64,000 bases of DNA from contig FJUW01000004.1 in assembly GCA_900074885.1 (NCBI GenBank), positions 558,001 to 622,000 on the forward strand. Direction: 5' to 3'. Origin of the DNA: Rhynchosporium graminicola. Its lineage: Eukaryota > Ascomycota > Leotiomycetes > Helotiales > Ploettnerulaceae. Position numbers and translations under genes: made by a program. Positions within the stretch are counted from its first letter, which is position 1, and every line of letters begins with the position of its first letter. A model generated the notes under the pieces. The model saw only the letters and a program-made list of their open reading frames with translations. It made no database searches and was not told where the DNA came from. Shown one piece after another: positions 1 through 11,665 of the stretch.

Positions 1-395
1 CTCCCGATGAGATTCGCCAGGCCAATCTTGCACGCGCAGCTTTGCGAAGGCTCAAAGGCAATAAAGCTAAAAAGCCATCTAACATCAAGGATGAACGTCA
101 ACCAAAACGTGCGCTGAGTGCTCAATTCTTCTTCCATCGGGAGAGATGGGCCTCTGGCGATCTCAAGGGTATTCGTATACCAGATGCGACTGCGCTTCTT
201 TTCAAGGAGTGGAATGAGCTATCACCCGCTCAAAAACAGGTAACCCATCTCCCGAGATCTGTTACATATTAGCAGTATCTAAAGAGTTTATAGGTTTACA
301 AAGAACGCGAAGTTGCAGCAAAGCAGGCATATGTCGAGGAACACAGGGCAGTTTTCAAGCGTGATCCCCCGCATACGAAAATAGAAGTCAAGTAG
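1..395 (+). CDS. HMG-box protein, C-terminal part (probable mitochondrial/nucleoid HMG protein); 5' end outside window
   Basis: Only the C-terminal part is present. The open frame enters at base 3, runs to 239, is interrupted by an intron at 240-293 (GTAACC...TATAG) and resumes at 294 in phase 0, ending with TAG at 393-395. The visible protein has a basic lead-in (RRLKGNKAKKPS) followed by an HMG-box: PKRALSAQFFF (helix 1), then FKEWNELSPAQKQ joined across the intron to VYKEREVAAKQAY. This is a non-sequence-specific type of HMG box, as in fungal mitochondrial DNA-packaging proteins of the Abf2/mtHMG kind, which carry two boxes and end soon after the second. The mitochondrial assignment is inference, because the N-terminus with any targeting signal lies outside the window. 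A nuclear NHP6-like or other HMG protein is the alternative. Confidence 0.75.
240..293 (+). other. Intron in HMG-box gene
   Basis: The donor is GTAACC and the acceptor TATAG. Splicing joins AQKQ to VYKERE in phase 0 and restores helix 3 of the HMG box, whereas unspliced reading stops within the intron. Confidence 0.75.
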
Positions 396-1143
396 ACGAC
401 CCTCGGCCATCGAACATTTCCTTGGATGAGCAACTTCATGTATGTGATTGGGTGGAGGATTGCTTTGGGTGGTGATGGGCTCGGTGGGTGATGGGCTATG
501 TAGCATAAAGTCAGGGGAGGTTAGTGGTTTGAGTACCTCTACCTAGGTACCGTAAAATGCTTGCTTGAAAGAAGTTTCACATATGTACTACTGTACCGAA
601 TACCTATGGTTGGAACAATGGCGCGATTAATTTGGAGATGGTGTATCTGCGACGTGCAGATCGTATTGCTGTTTCTCAGTTGATAATGTTACACTGTACG
701 ATGTCAGCACGAATGGGAACTGCACTACAGCCACGACCATATGCAAAGTTATCAGTGAACATGGTTCGAGGGAATAATTCTATTGAACCACCCGCTAGAA
801 TGTACAAAATGGATGAGCTACAAGACTCTTATATTCATTCTTGCATCATTAGGGCTAAATAAACACTCAATATGATTCGGCTCCCCTAGTAAATACTCTT
901 GCTTGCTGGGAGATCCCGCATGGCTTGGAAGGATCGTATCGCTACCCTCAACAGCAATGTAAATACATCATTACGCAGACATCACTTTTCCTCTTGCTTC
1001 CAAGTCTCACAACGGCTATATCACTTATGGTTCCCTGTTCCGAGTCAACGGAAGAGGGTTAGCGAGAGAAAGTCAACAAAACAGAGTCAACAATTTGTAT
1101 TTACGAGGCCAGTTATCTATCGCCCCTTCTCATGATCATGACT
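396..1143. other. Intergenic, convergent 3' regions
   Basis: This stretch lies between the HMG-box gene (+) and the aldo/keto reductase (-), which converge here. Only short open frames without family resemblance are present. A copy of the recurrent ACCTAGGTACC motif lies at 541-551. Nothing else could be supported. Confidence 0.6.
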
Positions 1144-2268
1144 TTACTTCTTACCCTCCAGATCGGTATAGAATTTATAGCCGAACGATTCACTTGGGTC
1201 ATTGAATCTCAGCTTCTTGTCAATACCGTCAATCTTCTTCATGTCCTCCTCGGGAAGCTTGAAGTCGCCCTCCAAGTTCTGAGCAATGCGAGATGGTGTC
1301 TTGGATTTAGGCAGGACGGAATGTCCGCGTGCGATCCCCCACGCGAGGGCTACCTGTCCACCAGTTTTGTTGTGCTTCTTTCCGATCTCAACTAGAACGG
1401 GATCATCCTATACCATGGTCAGCCATCACTCAACATCACTCATCTTAAATTCCAATGACATACCATCAGCTTGCCCATGTTCTGCCCGGAGCTATAGATC
1501 TCGTTCTGGTTTCCAAAGGGCGAATAATGCTGAACATGAATGCCCTTCTCTTTGTGCCAATCGCAGAATTCCTTCTGCTGTAACCAAGGATGGCATTCGA
1601 TCTGATGAGCTGCTGGCACAACATTGCCTTCTTTAAGCAAAGTCTCCATCTCCTTTTTTGAAAAATTGGATACCCCGATAGCGCGGGCTTTGCCAGTTGA
1701 GGTGAGCTTCTCCATGGCTTTCCAGGTGTCGACGTAGCTGATGTCGCTGGTTTCCGTCGTGCCGTTGGAGTCTTTAGGGAATTTGTTGTCGCCTGGCTTG
1801 AAGGCTGAGGGCCAATGAATCAAGTACAAATCGACATAATCCATGCCGAGGTCTTTGAGGGATTGGTCAAGAGCACCCTCGACATCTTCGGGCTTGTGCT
1901 TGTTGTTCCAGAGCTTGGTAGTAATGAACAGCTTCGAGCGGTCAATACCGCTCTTCTTGATAGCTGCTCCAACCATGGGCTCAGTGCCGTAGACTGTTTC
2001 TCCATCAGAACCCAATTCGGGGCAGAACACGATTGTTTCACTCACCGGCCGCGGTATCAATGTGTAAATAACCAGCCTTCAAGGCCTCAGTCACAGCCTT
2101 TTCCTGATCATCCTTATCCTGCCATGTTCCGAACCCAATAGCAGGGATCTTTGCTCCAGTATTGAGTGTATGGGTAGTTCCAGCCATATTGCGCTTTTGT
2201 ATGTGTGATGAGACTTGTGAAATTCTTGATGCAGCTGATGCAGAAAGACGAGCAGTTCGAGAATACAT
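1144..2268 (-). CDS. Aldo/keto reductase (NADPH-dependent), about 338 aa, with N-terminal extension
   Basis: There are three exons on the minus strand: 2046-2268, 1464-1993 and 1144-1407, with introns at 1994-2045 (GTGAGT...ACAG) and 1408-1463 (GTATGT...TATAG). The spliced protein is a complete TIM-barrel AKR. The tetrad is visible as D71 and Y76 in HIDTAAVYGTE, K101 in ITTKLWNN and H134 in YLIHWP. The NADPH-binding signature [13 protein letters not shown] is near the C-terminus. AKRs reduce aldehydes and ketones with NADPH. This resembles the fungal glycerol dehydrogenase/D-xylose reductase-like group, but the substrate cannot be assigned. Before the usual AKR start ([15 protein letters not shown], Met28) lies a 27-residue Ser/Arg/Ala-rich stretch that could be a mitochondrial presequence. 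If translation starts at Met28 the enzyme would be cytosolic. Confidence 0.9.
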
Positions 2269-3456
2269 TCTCAGGAAAGTAGATGGGAGGACGCACGATC
2301 TGTTATATTTTGCATTTCACTCCACCTTGATGGAATGCTCATACGTCAAGGTCGAAATCAACAGTCACTGAAACTTAGTAAGGCATGACGTCGGGCCGGC
2401 ATAAAGACCGTTGGAACATCATTGGTCAATTGCTTAAGCTCTTGATTTGTTCGGAAAGATCGTTGGTAGCAGGGGAAATATTCTTCGGAGTTGTTTTGTG
2501 TTCACGTGACCGTGTCGGCTTTAAGAGCAAGGAGTGTTTTGGACACCAAGCCTTGGCCCATGTAGCGATTCCGGCACCTGGGCACCTTTGCGGTACTCAC
2601 TTTATGTAGTATAATTGACTATGGCAACTCGACTTCGATGTCATAAGTAAATCTCACGACACTACATACACAAAGTAATATTTCTCTTGATGTCTTTAAA
2701 GTATATGATAATTTTAGATGATATATTTACAATGAGCTTGCAAATTCGGCCCGCCAGAGGCGAACTTCCTTAGCCTCCCTCGTGTGGCACCTGCGTCTTG
2801 AGGAGGTTCTTTCCTCCGTAATTCTAGACTAGACTTTGAATTATTGCCAAAGTAAACAATGGTTCTATTTCAGGTTGTGGACTGTGATGCATTTTGTGCC
2901 TTCGAACGGCTCTTCAACAGACATTTGACCTTGAATTAGATTATTTGGCGGGTGAAAAGGTGGAACAAACTCTAGCTGCACTCAATTGCCTCGATCTGGA
3001 GGTCGTCGCAGAAAGGCAAACGACACAAGCGCCTGCAAACCAAACCTGTGGGATCATCTCGGTAACATCTCTCATCAAGTTGTGGGAAGAGGCAAAAAGA
3101 ACAGGCGCCCGAAAATACACAAGGCAACATCGAGGGGCATCGGCGAGGCAATTGCGTTATTTAGTTCCTGGGTGGGATGTTTATTTATGGTTTAAACTTA
3201 GCGAGGATCGAAAATAGAATTACGGTAGAGCCGTGGCCGTGACCGTGCTCGCGGATCCCGAAAGTCAACGAACGTGAGTCGCTCGCGGATCTTCGAGGCT
3301 GTTCAAAGGCAAAAGTCAAAAGTCCAAACATCGATGCCTCCGTACATGTACCAAGTTGCCAACAAGCCCTTGACAAGAAAGTAAGATGAGCGAGTAATTC
3401 CTAGAACAAAGCAAACCTTGCGCTCCGGCCCCGAGAATACGAGCTTACATACATAC

Positions 3457-3481
3457 GATGCGATGTGATGTGATGTGATGA
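3457..3481. repeat. Short tandem repeat, GATGT-type unit
   Basis: About five imperfect copies of a GATGT/GATGC unit lie in tandem. This is a simple sequence repeat in intergenic DNA with no sign of function. Confidence 0.7.
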
Positions 3482-3756
3482 GGAAGGAGTTGGCATTTTT
3501 CTTGTAACTCCGAGGGTCGAGGGTCAGCATCCATCCGTCACTTCACTCCTCCTTCCAGAGATAACAACAAATGAATCCGCGCGGCGGCCTGGAGAAATCC
3601 AGAAATTCCAGCCAGCCAAGATGCGCAGCACGTAGCCAAGAAACATGCACGCGACAACTTCCCCAAACCAGAACGATGCGCCTGGAAGGTCCGTCCATTC
3701 GTTTTGCAGAGATCCTGGACCCTAGCCAGCGCCACCCCACCGTCAAATCCACCCAC

Positions 3757-3783
3757 CTCTCCTCTCCTCTCCTCTCCTCTCTA
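3757..3783. repeat. CTCTC pentanucleotide tract
   Basis: Four to five copies of a CTCTC unit form a pyrimidine-rich tract upstream of the PAP2 phosphatase gene. It is probably part of its promoter or leader. Confidence 0.7.
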
Positions 3784-4005
3784 CTCATCTTGTCTCATGT
3801 CTCATGAGGCATTGGCATTGGCAGTGGCAAGGCCGACAGCATTTCTCTATAAGGACCGCCTCTCCCGGGGCCGACCCCAGTTGTGTTTGACTCAAACTAC
3901 TTCTGGGCTCGAACTCGCCGAAAAGTGCAAGCGGCATACTGACAGACCCACCCTTCCAAACAACGATCAACGATCGATTGAGCGAATATTCGAATTTCGA
4001 ATACA

Positions 4006-5405
4006 ATGATGAGGCAAGACTTCTTCTCGCGTGCCACAAATGGCGGATTCTCGAAACTCCTGGTCGTATCATATGTCCTCGATTGGGTCATAATCATCGT
4101 GTCTGCTCTGGTGGGAGCTATACTGGCACATATATCACCAAATAAGAGGCCATTTTCACTCACGAATGCCGAAATCAGTTTCCCACACGTAGAGCACGAA
4201 AAGGTGCCCTTGGTTGCATTGGGCTGCGCAGGTCTCGTTGGCCCAGCCGTCATCATATTCCTGGTCTGCCTTATTCTGGTACCTGGTCCAACTGTCTCGA
4301 AATCGATACCAAAATCCTTGATCTTCAAAAGAAAACTATGGGAATGGCACCAAGGATGTAAGCTCACATACAATTGCCATTTGATCCATAAGATGTTAGC
4401 TTGCGATCAAAGGATTTAAGAGTTAACATCAAGTACAGGGTTGGGCTTGGCACTTTCTCTGGCGGCATCATTCTTGATCACAAGTGGAATGAAGAATCTG
4501 TTCGGAAAACCTCGTCCAGATCTACTCTCTCGTTGCGAACCTGACATGGCAAACCTCGCCAACTACACGTACTCGAAATTCCTCGCTGGAAGTATCTACG
4601 AGAATTTCAACGTTGTGTCTGCAAAGATCTGCCAGCAATCAGATAAGGCGAAGCTGGACGACGGATTTCGAAGTTAGTCTACCAATATCACAACGCGGCT
4701 TGAACACATCAACACTAAAGAAACTCTAGCTGACACAAAATATCAGGTTTCCCAAGTGGTCATGCATCATTTTCTTCCGGCGGTCTCGTCTACCTCAGTC
4801 TCTTCCTAGCCTCGAAACTGGCCATCACGATACCTTTCCTCGCAGCTGGCTCGAGTGCTACACAAATGTCTGCCTTCCCTTCCCGTGCGACTACAAGAAT
4901 CATGGAGCAACGCACAAGAGCGGAACAGGACAAGCCAATACCTGGAGACGATCTACTCGAGGAGCCATCAGGCCATGATGATAAAGTAATTGCAGCAAGA
5001 AACCAAGCAGCAGGACCACCAGTCTACCTCTTGGTCATCACTGTTCTACCATTCTTCGCCTCCATCTACATTGCATCGACTCGATACTCAGATTTCAGGC
5101 ATCACGGATTCGATATCATATTCGGATATTTAATAGGGACGGTAACATCTATATTCGCATTCCGCTACTACCATCTCCCGATCAACCAAGGAGCCGGCTG
5201 GAGTTGGGGCCCAAGAAGTCGAGATAGGAGTTTCTGGGCCGGAGTCGGAGTAGGTAACTACGTTGGGAGCCCAGAGAGAACGCCATCTCCAGAAATCTTG
5301 GAGAGAACCAATTCAGACATGGAAGCTGGCCGATCGATTCATAGAAATCATACCAACGAAGTGGGTAATAGCGAAAATACCGCATACACTGGTATCGCGA
5401 GATGA
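4006..5405 (+). CDS. PAP2-superfamily lipid phosphate phosphatase (DPP1/LPP1-like), about 414 aa
   Basis: The three exons are 4006-4357, 4439-4672 and 4747-5405, with introns at 4358-4438 and 4673-4746; phases match. All three catalytic motifs of membrane lipid phosphatases are present. Motif 1 is K136-x6-R143-P144 (KNLFGKPRP). Motif 2 is P198-S-G-H201, created across the second intron. Motif 3 is R308-x5-H314-x3-D318 (TRYSDFRHHGFD), with Thr where the canonical motif has Ser. Hydrophobic segments flank the motifs, as in six-span yeast Dpp1/Lpp1. Such enzymes dephosphorylate phosphatidate, diacylglycerol pyrophosphate and lysophosphatidate in vacuolar or Golgi membranes. A charged loop of roughly 50 residues between motifs 2 and 3 and a Ser/Arg-rich tail distinguish it. 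The start is the first of two adjacent Met codons. Exact substrate is not determinable. Confidence 0.9.
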
Positions 5406-8400
5406 TGATCGGGACAGTGGTGTTAATACTATCCGCAGGACACACAGGAATCAGACAATCTTGAACTGCTCCCCATGAAAGAGAGGTCTGATGCATCGAG
5501 GAGGGTTTGGGATTGAGTAAGGAGTTTTGGGCGCTGCATCGGAAGATATACCAGTTTTGCACTATTTATATGTGTATGTTTTGGAAGCATTTGCATGGTT
5601 TTCGAGAATTCTTCAGGTCCGGGCATAGCATGGATGGGAAAATCACTATTCTCTCGACACGAAGAGTTTGTATTTTAGGCTGTGCGAAGAGGCGCATGCC
5701 ATTAACAGCATAATACGATAATACGGCCTGATATTTTTTCGACTACCTATAGTGCTAAAAGTGGATATTTATTTTAATGGTATATCATTAACTCGTTTGC
5801 TCGTCTGCATCTGTGTGCTCTGGTGCCTTCCTTCACTTTTACCTTCTGACTGTGATCGGTCCACATTTCAACACGCTACTCATCAAAATTTCAAGCTCTG
5901 CATTCTACCAGAGCTTATTCACCTATGCGTGATACGTGTTAGAGTAGTCTCGCGTTACAATCGACGATGAGGCCCACACGTTAGACTCTAGATACACGAC
6001 CCGCTTTCTGATTCAAATATGCCGAATCGTCCTGGCGGAGAAAACACGCGGAAGGGCAGATAAACCTCCCCTTCTCTCCCTACTCCTTCGCAATAATACT
6101 TTATTTCTTATTCACACGTACTCCCCGCTGGATCTCGTATACGCTGGTGGGATAAATCATCAGAGTTATCAATTCGTAGCAGCCTTCTGCTTAATTTCAT
6201 TCTTCGTGGGGACGTGATGAGATACCATGGATTCAAGAAGAAAGGTTTTCTCTCGATCTCTCCCCTGGACAGATGTACCGAGAAATTCATGTCAATGGTT
6301 GCATTTTCTGGCCGATGTCAATAGTGACGTAAGTGATTGGATTATGCATAGCTGATGGTTTTTTGTTTGCTTGATGCGGAAGATTAAGCGAGGTTCACCC
6401 CGGGTTCCGATTTTGATTGACAGATCGATAGTTTGGTAGTCGCAGTATGGGAGATTTATAACACTTCGGGAACGGCTCTCGTTTCAGGGGGGTATAAGGT
6501 ATGTGGTTTAACCCAGAGGAGAATCTAGGGAGAAGAATGTGTTACAGTATGATAGATACGAAGCTAGTTGGATTGGTCTTCCAGCTAGTGATGTCAATTA
6601 CTGAAGCCTTTTTGATTTTAGATTTTAATTCTTTTTGGATATAGTGAGAAGCAGCAACAAGTTTTTGACTGAAAGCTCGATGGGGTCGATGTTCTTCTGA
6701 TTCCGTTCGAGGGTGAGGATGAAGAAGATCTTTCTGTCCCCTTCGCGGGAAGGGTTTCGCAAGTAGACTGAGACATACTTGCCTTGGTTTTCTGGACCTC
6801 GAACTCGAATTGGTGACACAATTTCATGTCTAGAACTCGGAGATGTTTAGATGGTTTTTGATTGATAACAAATCATACTTAATGTACGGTACGATCTAAG
6901 GTGTGGGCAAGCGAAAACCGAAGTGCCGGCCGAAAGGATTGATAACAAGTTCAGTAGAACTGATAATCAATAATATTGTCTCTTCAAACACCGACTAGCC
7001 CATTCTCTTCGATGGGTACACTCTTTCCGAAGGACGAGTGTGGCCTAGCATCTCTCAACTCCATCGTACTGAAGATTTTTGTCCCCGACGGTTGGAGTAA
7101 AGAAAGTGTTCGATGGAAATATCCGGGGCACTTGTAACATTCAGTGAGTGCTGATTATTGGAGCTAGCTACTCGGATACTGCTAATAATTTCGCCAAAAC
7201 TTTGTGAGGTTGCCACAAATGGCAGAGCGTGTGCGTGGATCTTTCAAACAACAATATTTCGTGTGTCAGCGGTGGCAATGGCCCTACCACCCGGCTGTTG
7301 GTAGATGAAACGGATTGGTGAATCACGTTCCAAGAGCTCTTTCTGCTCCTCTTGCATAGGCCGCCAATCTTTGGCCTAGCTGTTCTAGAGCTGTTTGCAA
7401 GATACTGAGATCTTGTTGAGCGTACGTCCAGGAAGCAGGATGCCGTCGGAAGAACCAATGTTACACTTGTATTGAGGACCCAAGATAAAAGTAAAAGGTA
7501 GAGGATGCTATCAATCTCTTGCCATCGCGTTCAGAATCACGAAGTAATGTGCTGCCTCGCTAACTCACAAAATTCAACGAACATGCCAGCAAAATAAAGG
7601 TATTTTCAGTGTATAGCTGATCCTATGGTATGTTTTGCTGATTTCATAAATGTATAATTTCTATGGAAAGACAAATTTGAAGATTACGGGTCTTCTATCA
7701 GGCTCATTGACATGGCAACATTCTTGAAAGATAGTACGTGAAGCTCCTGAGTTGTCATATTGTATGTATGGTGCTGGACCAGTACTTAATGGCTTTTGGG
7801 CCGGCTTGATGCACGTATGTAGTCGGGATAGGTTCTGAACGAATTCAAATGGAGGTTCACGAGAGAGAGAGCGCTTTTTCAGACGAGATTCTTCTGCGAG
7901 CAAACATTTAGTGAGATTTACCAGGAGCAAGTGATTCCCTTCCTTGCTTATCAGCTAGAAAATGATTGACGTTCTGCATTTCAGAAACAATTAAAAGCAA
8001 GGTAAGTAGTCTTTTTCATTTATATAACAGCTCTATTGATTCCTGAATGTTTAATTCGCTTCAGGTTTCAGTCTTCTTTTCACAAAATCTTATCTTGTCT
8101 TGTTATCGTATTGCCTGAAGCAGACTCGCTTATAGGATATAAACGCCCCCAACGCCAATCATATGCAGACACTCCTAAGCGCGTCGATGTTGGACACCCG
8201 AGAAAGTTTTGATTTAGTTTGATGGACTGTTCTATCAGTCGTGTAATGTTTGTTTCGCAATCGATTTGTTCCATTTCTTCTACTTTAGGCGTAGCTAATC
8301 GATCCATTCAAGGACAAATTTGGCGGTGTAGACTTGCGGTGATCACTCCTAATATGTCCTGTCGGCACTTCATTGTTTGACGGTAGTTGCATATGCTTCA

Positions 8401-9570
8401 ACAGTTTTGAGCTCTTCTCTCCTGTTTTGATGACATCCAACTCTCCTTCCCCTCAATTTCTCCGGTTTTCTCTCTAACATGTTACAAACAATTGTATCCA
8501 TCTCCATTGTCATTGAGCTTGCTACATTGTATTCCTTGGCTTCACTCACAATTTATCAATTGTTGAAGTTCTGAGGCGCTCCTCATTTTCTCAATCAAAA
8601 ATTCGCAGAATGTCTCTACTTAGTTCCTACATAGGAATTGCGGGTGGAGAGTCTTTTGGCTATTGCAGATGACCTCTGCTGGTCAACAGAAATGCTGTTT
8701 GATCGAAATTATTGTTCTCACAGCTTCTAGCAATGGTCGTAGGTTCTGATGAATAGAACCAGACCAAAATGTGCTGGTGAAGTTTAGGTTACAGAGCTTG
8801 CAAACTAAGGGATATTAGACTGTGACGTGAAAGAGAGCCTGAGTGGTCCGGAGAGAGATTAATACCGAACTGATACGGAGATACGTTGAATGCTACAGCA
8901 ATTCGGGACTGAATTGTGGCGCCACTTGGTACCATCATATACGATGGGCGGGCTGGGTTTTCACTTGAATATAGATGTCTCTAATGATCAAGCTAATAGC
9001 GCGATTAGTAAATGATAAGCGGCGAGATACGATAACAGGAAGGACTTGCTGATCTTTACAATTGCATACCCGTCAAGACACCGGACGCACCAAGCACACT
9101 CTGTGCGTCTAAATACCTTTGGCCTAGCCACGCCAAAAGTCCACACTAATGATTCGTTCTTGTATTTTGAATCATCATGTGCAACACTTCGAACTTCTAA
9201 AAGCATGAGTCAAAGTTTATGCATATCTAAAACAGGGACGACGAACAAGGCGTAGAATTTTCCTGATGCCAATGTTGTGATTGCCCTCGCTTACTACTCA
9301 TCAGCTCTATGTACTCACAAGCCCAATTGTCAGCGCCAATAGTCACAGGGTAAGAGCAAGCATAATTATTTGTCATGGCTCTATATATTCCTCTCCTATT
9401 CGCACACATGGTAAATGCTGTAGTATCCGATTCACTGGGCCTTTACACCTCCAAGCTTCTGCCACTTATATAGCTTAGAGCTTGTACCAGTGGGACGCGT
9501 ATTTAAGACTTCACTTTCGTAATAAGAAAAACTTTCATTCACCTTTCCATGCGACATCCAGCTAGATCCT
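5406..9570. other. 4.2 kb stretch with no recognisable gene
   Basis: Frames on both strands are short and broken. The densest minus-strand open stretch is 6625-6819 (64 codons, containing RVRGPENQGKYVSVYL), which matches nothing I recognise. I saw no terminal inverted repeats, target-site duplications, reverse transcriptase or transposase motifs, and no CpA/TpA-saturated block typical of strong repeat-induced mutation. It could hold an old degraded element, a non-coding transcript or plain spacer. Confidence 0.5.
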
Positions 9571-11665
9571 ATGGATCCCCAACTCGCTCAGGATAGAAGC
9601 ATCGTCCTGACCAGTACTACTGGCGAAAAATCGAACTGGTGTCCCCGGGAACATATCCCTATGAACCAAGTCTGGGATAGTGCTACCGCTGCGCATATTT
9701 TAAATGAGGAATTCGTAAAGACAAAAAGACCAAGAGAGTCAGGCAAGAACAGGAAAGAACTAAAGTGGTGGAAGAAGAAGCTATCGTATAGCCAGATGTT
9801 CAGTAAACGGACGATGAGCGACTTGGAAACTCCAGTTGATACGCCTCCTTCCCATCAGTCGGCGCTTCGGAAATGCTTCAATAGTATTTGGAGGCCGGCT
9901 GATGAATCTGAAGCAGCTATACCACGCTCTCAAAGTATAGGGTTCCCGAGTCTGGCTGTCAAAAACGAGGATGAGGGGACGAGTATAGCTGCTGCTGATA
10001 TCGTAGCAGCCTCGGGCGGACCCTCCATGCGCCGGTCTTGTATATCGAAACATACGAATGAGAATTTAAATAATGAGAGGGTCGTGTGTCGGCGCGGGAG
10101 CCCTAGGTCTGCTGCCACATCGCTTTATGAGCTTGCAAACCAGCCTGGCGGAGGATCTCTCGACCCACTTGCTGGGCCATCGACACAGAGATCGAGATTC
10201 ATATATGAGAGAGCCCAAGGCATGATGTCAGCTGAGGGAATGCCTCCTCCGATCGTTTCTTTTAGGCGGAAGATCAAGTCAGCAAATGGAAGCAACCAAA
10301 AGGACAGAAATCAGAGTGACAAAGCTAAACGTGGCTGGAAATGGTTATACTGCTGTTCCAAGGCAAACAACGAGAGTGATTGCGAGAACCAAGGACAAGG
10401 AAACCTGACCAGCGCAGCAGAGCAAACGCTAATCAATATGAGTTTTGTGGAGAGTCTGGTGAACCTTTGCTAACGGCGCTACCTCGCGTCCTGCCTTACT
10501 TAAGTTTGGCGACGTCTACGTAATAGTAAAATCTGTGCAGGAACACGAACACGTCGAAAATCTCGAAATCACGGATATTACAAAACTTGAACAATCAACA
10601 GAGATAGAGATGGTCAGACTGATTCTTGAGCCTCGAAAGGCAGACACCAACTCGAATGGCTTTTACAAATTTGCCGACGAACACGAGACGGTGGAGTTTG
10701 AGCACGACGACACGGACAAAACAAGATTCGAGAACTCTAAAACTGAAAACCTCAAGGAACTCGATATGACATTACACAAGGGACTCTCGAAGGCAAACTC
10801 CCGCTCGAACTTTACTGCTATCCTAGCTTCGCGTCCTCTCGCTCGCGCTCTTGCTCCGTCTGCGCCTCGACTTGGGGAAGCTGAACTCAGCCTTGGACGT
10901 CGTCTGAAGGCTATGACTTTAAGACATGGTGCGTCAGCGAAGTCTGGAGGATTAACTCATGAGAACGTCTGGAAAGCAGAAGCACGCGGACAAGGCGTCG
11001 CGGAAGGCGAGGCTGACGTCGAATGCGATTTTGTTAAGGTACAGATTCCAGCATCAGACATGGTGGCTCCGAAGAGATCGCCCGCTGCGACTGAGAGTCG
11101 TGTAAGGTATCTTGGATTAGCGCTTCAAGAAGCGATAGACACAAACTTGCCAAAGCCAATGGAGAAGGAAGGAAGTTTGCGACTTCACCAAGTCAATAAC
11201 CTACACGCGCCATCCGCAAGTGGATCGGATCAAACAACTAGCGCGAACTCGGCCTCAAGTAAGAGTCTTTCAACTCAAGGTTCCTCCCATGTTTGACAGC
11301 CCTTCTCATCAGCGAGTTGCTTGAACACGACTGCATATGCTTCGTATATCCTAGAGTCAGTTGTCCACGCCTTCAAGTCAACACCCTTGATTCCAGCCAG
11401 AGATATCACTGGCCCCAGTCAAATCATGCCTATCGAGACAAGGAAGCCTGGCAGGATCACTTATCTCTACGCGTCCTTCTTCCAGGTCCCCAACCAAGGT
11501 GTCGCTCTCGACAAACAAGACGCACCTTGCGGGTTTGAGTCCAAGTCAGCCCCATTGACGATGCCTGAGTCGTGGCCAGGTGAGGATGAGTGGCTGACAG
11601 ACGATGATGCGTTTGAGGAGTCGAAGCGCGAGAGGCCAATCCCATCAGAGGAATGCAAGAAGTGA
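9571..11665 (+). CDS. Unrecognised protein, about 652 aa, three exons
   Basis: The exons are 9571-10458, 10541-11258 and 11313-11665, joined by introns 10459-10540 (GTGAAC...TGCAG) and 11259-11312 (GTAAGA...ATCAG), with phases matching at both junctions. I recognise no domain. The N-terminal third is hydrophilic, with a basic patch (RKELKWWKKKLSYSQMF). Residues around 260-275 hold KRGWKWLYCCSK, a basic-aromatic-double-Cys segment that could be lipid-modified or zinc-linked. The middle is acidic and low in complexity (EHDDTDKTRFENSK). The C-terminal part contains a more hydrophobic stretch, AYASYILESVVHAF, and ends in an acidic tail (EDEWLTDDDAFEE). No signal peptide or clear membrane span is visible. 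The splice model rests on frame continuity only; the second intron is the less certain. It is probably a lineage-restricted fungal protein. Confidence 0.6.

Larger units (their letters stand above)
2269..4005. other. Intergenic, divergent promoter region of the AKR and PAP2 genes
   Basis: This 1.7 kb lies between the starts of two divergent genes. No open frame resembles a protein family. It contains a GATGT-type tandem run at 3457-3481 and a CTCTC pentamer run at 3757-3783. The latter is a pyrimidine-rich tract about 220 bases before the PAP2 start, as is common in fungal leaders. Confidence 0.6.
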
